A DNA stretch of 64,000 nucleotides from Symsagittifera roscoffensis (taxonomy: Eukaryota > Xenacoelomorpha > Acoela > Convolutidae), in contig NC_087071.1 in NCBI RefSeq assembly GCF_963678635.1, positions 12,911,088-12,975,087 on the forward strand. Reading direction: 5' to 3'. Of the stretch, positions 61,263 through 64,000 are shown one piece after another. Positions within the stretch are counted from its first letter, which is position 1, and the number at the start of each line of letters is the position of its first letter. A program made the translations under genes and the position numbers. The notes under the pieces were generated by a model. The model was not told the DNA's origin. It searched no databases and was given only the letters and a program-made list of their open reading frames with translations.

Positions 61263-61850
61263 TCAAGTTAACTGAATTTTTTGTATATAATCGATGAGAA
61301 ATTGCTGATTTTTCAGCAGATTTTCAAGTTCTTTAATTTTGATGTAGATTTGAGATGATAACTCAAAGTTGATGAATTTTTCAAAGCAAATCTCTGGAAA
61401 TCTGATACCAAACCTAATCATGCAAGATTTTGAACTTTGAAAGTCCTTAAAAAAATGGAGGAATAAAGAACTTTGCTGGGGAGTTTTAACAAATTTGGGA
61501 GTTGGATATGGAATAAAAAGAGTCTTTGAAATATTATCGTACGATTTTTTTATCAACTTCAAATTTTCTAAAATAAATAAAATTTCTTTTCTAGTCAAGT
61601 GTAACTCAGCTGTAAGTTTATAGCTTTGATACGCAATATGTGAATCAAAAGTAAACTCTTTGATTGAGTAAGTTTCTCTAAAGAGTCCTTTACTTAGCCG
61701 GAGAACTCTATTTTGGACAACATAAACGTCCAAAAAATTGTGAAAAAAGTAAGAATCTACATCTATTTCATCAATAAGGAAATCACATGGAATATTTTCT
61801 TTTTTCTTGTAGAGTAATTCGAGGAAGTTCAAATGCTTTTTGATTGACAT
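61263..61850 (-). CDS. 195-aa protein, unrecognised
   Basis: ATG at 61850 (MSIKKHLNFLELLYKKKENI). Rich in Phe, Leu, Lys and Tyr, with predicted helices and strands. The C-terminal half (SKSCMIRFGIRFPEICFEKF, then a helix ELENLLKNQQFLIDY) again shows strands followed by a final helix, loosely like the 184-aa protein. It starts right after the upstream region of paralogue B, as the 199-aa fragment does after that of paralogue A. Its own upstream region has a CCAAT box at 61911-61902 (minus strand) and the CRE cluster. Confidence 0.65.
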   Translation of the reverse strand: MSIKKHLNFLELLYKKKENIPCDFLIDEIDVDSYFFHNFLDVYVVQNRVLRLSKGLFRETYSIKEFTFDSHIAYQSYKLTAELHLTRKEILFILENLKLIKKSYDNISKTLFIPYPTPKFVKTPQQSSLFLHFFKDFQSSKSCMIRFGIRFPEICFEKFINFELSSQIYIKIKELENLLKNQQFLIDYIQKIQLT

Positions 61851-61951
61851 TCTTCAAAAATGAATATTTTGGATCCAAAGTTATGACTAGAAACTGCTTA
61901 GTTCTGATTGGTTGAAAATTTTTCTGGAAAATTCTAGAACTTTCAAAGGAA

Positions 61952-62079
61952 TGACATCATTACCATAATAGGAAAAATGCGTGGATGCTGACGTCATTTC
62001 TATTTCTAGAATAACGTTGTTATCATAAAAGGAACATTGCGTGGGTGGTGACGTCACTTCTAAATATAGAATGACGTCA
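61952..62079 (-). promoter_or_regulatory. CRE (TGACGTCA) tandem cluster
   Basis: TGACGTCA occurs at 61989, 62049 and 62072, with a one-change relative TGACATCA at 61952. The first two lie in a 60-bp tandem repeat (GCGTGGRTGSTGACGTCAYT). CRE sites bind CREB/ATF factors in animals. The cluster lies 100-230 bases upstream of the 195-aa gene and ends two bases before the inner end of the right arm. Confidence 0.8.
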
Positions 62080-62313
62080 TACATCTGTAATAGAGTAAGA
62101 GAAATAGCAACGTACAACATGAGGAGGGTGTGTGTGACAATCAAGAAGTACAACGTGAGCAAGCCGCCCTACATTCAGATTCGACTCTTCACTGCAAAGG
62201 AAAATGAAGACTTGAAGCAAGTTGCATATGTCAACTATACTTTGAATGAATTCAAAGAACTGTCCCAAATATTGGGAGACTTTATGTTTGTTGATAATTG
62301 TAAACCTCAGTAA
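62071..62313 (+). pseudogene. Truncated right-arm copy of the PC4-like-pattern gene
   Basis: Only the last part, from ICNRVREIATYNMRR, is present, identical to the end of the 56280-56744 frame. By chance the last CRE site supplies an in-frame ATG (62071), so an 80-codon frame starting MTSYICNRV exists. It could be expressed from the CRE region, but is more simply a by-product of the arm boundary. Confidence 0.7.
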
Positions 62314-62812
62314 AGCTTTGTGATGTTTTGCATCTTTGGTAATTGAGATATTATTGGTTCAAAACTATTTTTTCTCACTAAAGTGTATATTTAAAGCTGT
62401 ATTATCTGAGGAAAAGTCAGACAAAACAAACAATTTAATCGAAATTGACATAAAACACTAACCAATTATGAAATGATTTTCCAGTATTTGTTTATGAAAT
62501 TACAGATAAATTTATTTAAAAACTGTTTTTATCTAAATTTACTTAAATTTTGCCTCAATTTAAGAAAATTACAAACAAGTTGAAAACATTATCATTATTT
62601 ATTTTTTTTTTTTAGATTTTTTGAATTTCATTGGTTGTTTTCAAATTTTTTCTGCCTTAATTTGAAGATTTTATTGACTGCATGAATTTCCTTGCAACTA
62701 ATTCGACTCTAAGTAATTAAAAAATATTTATGGTGACTGTTACTACAAAATATTTTAAAAATGTTAAAACAATTCGAGTTTTTAAGTTTTTTCATATATT
62801 TCAGTAAGAAAA

Positions 62813-63367
62813 ATGTTTCCATCAAAAGCGTTTTCAATGTCTGAATTGAACATTTATCAGATTTTAAAATTAAACTACTACAAAAAACTACAAGAATGGT
62901 GGACACATGAAGTTGATGGAGATTGTATTAGTTTTAATTTGTATAGAAGTACAGAAAGTTCAATAGTTTTGTTAAAAAGATGGAGAGGAGATTACAAAAA
63001 AGAAGAGTACTGTCAGATATATCAACAATGTTTTTATTTAGAAGAGTTAACTCAGATTGAGTGGTCGATCAGTAAAAAACAAAACAATGGAAGAGCCTAT
63101 GAAACAGAAATTGGAGATAAGGAACATCAATTCGATTATTGTTTTGAATTTGATACAAATACAAAATCCAGATTTGTCAGAATATCTTTTGATCGTTTAT
63201 CCAAATTTGATAGACTTCCGGTTGTTTATACTACAATATACCAAAAACAAAACGATAAAAACGTATATTTTGGTAATTTCTTTTTTCACTGGTTAGAAAT
63301 AGAGCAAATCGGAAAAATTTTGTTCGAAATTTCAAAATTTGAATTGAATATCGAAAAAACCATATAA
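62813..63367 (+). CDS. 184-aa protein, right-arm copy
   Basis: ATG at 62813. Identical to the left-arm protein except for Ser in place of Asn at about residue 46 (YRSTESS). AATAAA follows at about 63438. The gene is complete in this arm. See the left-arm entry for structure. Confidence 0.75.
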   Translation: MFPSKAFSMSELNIYQILKLNYYKKLQEWWTHEVDGDCISFNLYRSTESSIVLLKRWRGDYKKEEYCQIYQQCFYLEELTQIEWSISKKQNNGRAYETEIGDKEHQFDYCFEFDTNTKSRFVRISFDRLSKFDRLPVVYTTIYQKQNDKNVYFGNFFFHWLEIEQIGKILFEISKFELNIEKTI

Positions 63368-63519
63368 ACTAGACAAGAAATCTCATTTATCCCACTAGTG
63401 TATCAAACTTCAACTCTTAGTTATGTTGGAAAAATTCAATAAAATTTATTGATTAAGAAGTTTCATAAACATAGTCTGGTTCTGATCTACAAAGTTTTTA
63501 AAATCTGTGATTATTTCAT

Positions 63520-63844
63520 TCTGATTGGTTATTAACACAAATAATGTCTGTGAAAGTATCCTCAAAATCTACAAAAGTTAAAGAAATTGTTGAAAAATTC
63601 ACGAGAAGAAGAACTCAACTCTGATTGGTTGACTTTAAGTTTCTTGAAAATTTCACGACTTTTGAAGCTCAACTCTGATAGGTTGACATTGAATTTGTTG
63701 AAAACTACATGAGTTTTGAAGCTCAATTCTGATTGGTGGACATTGAATTTGTCGAAAATCACATAACTATTGAAGCTCAATTCTGATTGGTTGATATCAG
63801 AAAAGATAAAAGTTTCCTTGTAATTAATACTCGATTCTGATTGG
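63520..63844. promoter_or_regulatory. CCAAT array with 54-bp period (right arm)
   Basis: Inverted copy of 54750-55074, read here as TCTGATTGG at the same spacing, with one base difference. It would lie upstream of a second zinc-finger gene beyond the window. Confidence 0.7.
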
Positions 63845-64000
63845 TTGATACTTTTAAAAATTCCATGGTTAGATTGGATGATTTTTATTTCAGCTAGGCT
63901 AAATAGCATATCCATTCTGATTTTCTTTCTCGTTAAAAACAATTGGTTAATAATTTTGCTGTTTTTATTTAATTTTATTCATTTTTTGAGGCTATTCAAC

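Larger units (their letters stand above)
62081..64000. repeat. Right arm of the long inverted repeat (runs off the window)
   Basis: Inverted copy of 54594-56512. It continues past the window end, where a second copy of the zinc-finger gene may follow on the + strand if the arm extends that far. Confidence 0.95.

Noticed and set aside
54594-64000. Assembly fold-back artefact
   Set aside because: The arms are separated by 5.57 kb of unique gene-bearing sequence and differ at a few bases, which a simple fold-back would not give; long-read confirmation is still desirable.
51400-64000. Polinton/Maverick element
   Set aside because: No protein-primed polymerase, retrovirus-like integrase, packaging ATPase or capsid frame was found in the visible part.

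Overview
The window looks like AT-rich nuclear DNA from an invertebrate animal. I cannot place it more precisely. The reasons are: several multi-exon genes with GT-AG introns whose exon phases agree; decayed Ty3/gypsy-type and env-bearing LTR retroelements; hAT-like non-autonomous transposons; and many AT-rich minisatellites. There is no bacterial gene arrangement. Most long open frames in the first 50 kb are fragments of dead elements or single exons.

Layout. 1-6 kb: the 3' half of a decayed LTR element on the + strand (env-like frame remnants, then an LTR-like block). 6-14 kb: fold-back DNA, unidentified spacer, GTCGAAC-type tandem repeats and three small inverted-repeat elements. 14.5-19.9 kb: the same LTR-element family inverted, with a tandem duplication of about 2.3 kb. 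20-28.2 kb: scattered phase-1 exons of a + strand gene separated by simple-repeat-rich introns. 28.2-36.1 kb: two minus-strand gypsy pol remnants. 36.1-48 kb: a divergent host gene pair, lying in a block of about 7.5-7.8 kb (gypsy remnant plus gene pair) that is present twice in tandem (about 32.6-40.1 and 40.2-47.9 kb). 48-49.5 kb: a SET-domain gene whose exon phases fit but which has three in-frame TAG codons. 50.2-51.1 kb: a minus-strand Ser/Asp-rich gene with a nonsense codon and a frameshift.

51.3-64 kb is different and is the most interesting part. It is compact and carries short intact reading frames on both strands. Two almost identical inverted arms (54594-56512 and 62081-64000, the right arm running off the window) flank about 5.57 kb of unique DNA. 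The frames encode a small zinc-finger protein, a 184-aa protein present in both arms, a 199-aa basic protein, two tandem paralogues of about 163 aa, a 195-aa protein, and a protein whose end is shared by both arms. Their upstream regions hold dense animal-type control sites: three CArG boxes at exact 18-bp spacing with an AP-1 site and a TATA box, a tandem set of TGACGTCA (CRE) sites, and repeated CCAATCAGA boxes. Long inverted arms around a unique segment, head-to-head small genes and enhancer-like promoters suggest the end of an integrated or recently captured DNA virus, or an unknown virus-like mobile element. I see no polymerase, capsid or integrase gene here, so assignment to a family is not possible. 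The arms differ at only about four positions in 1.9 kb, while the surrounding elements are heavily decayed, so this segment is young or its arms are kept identical by conversion.
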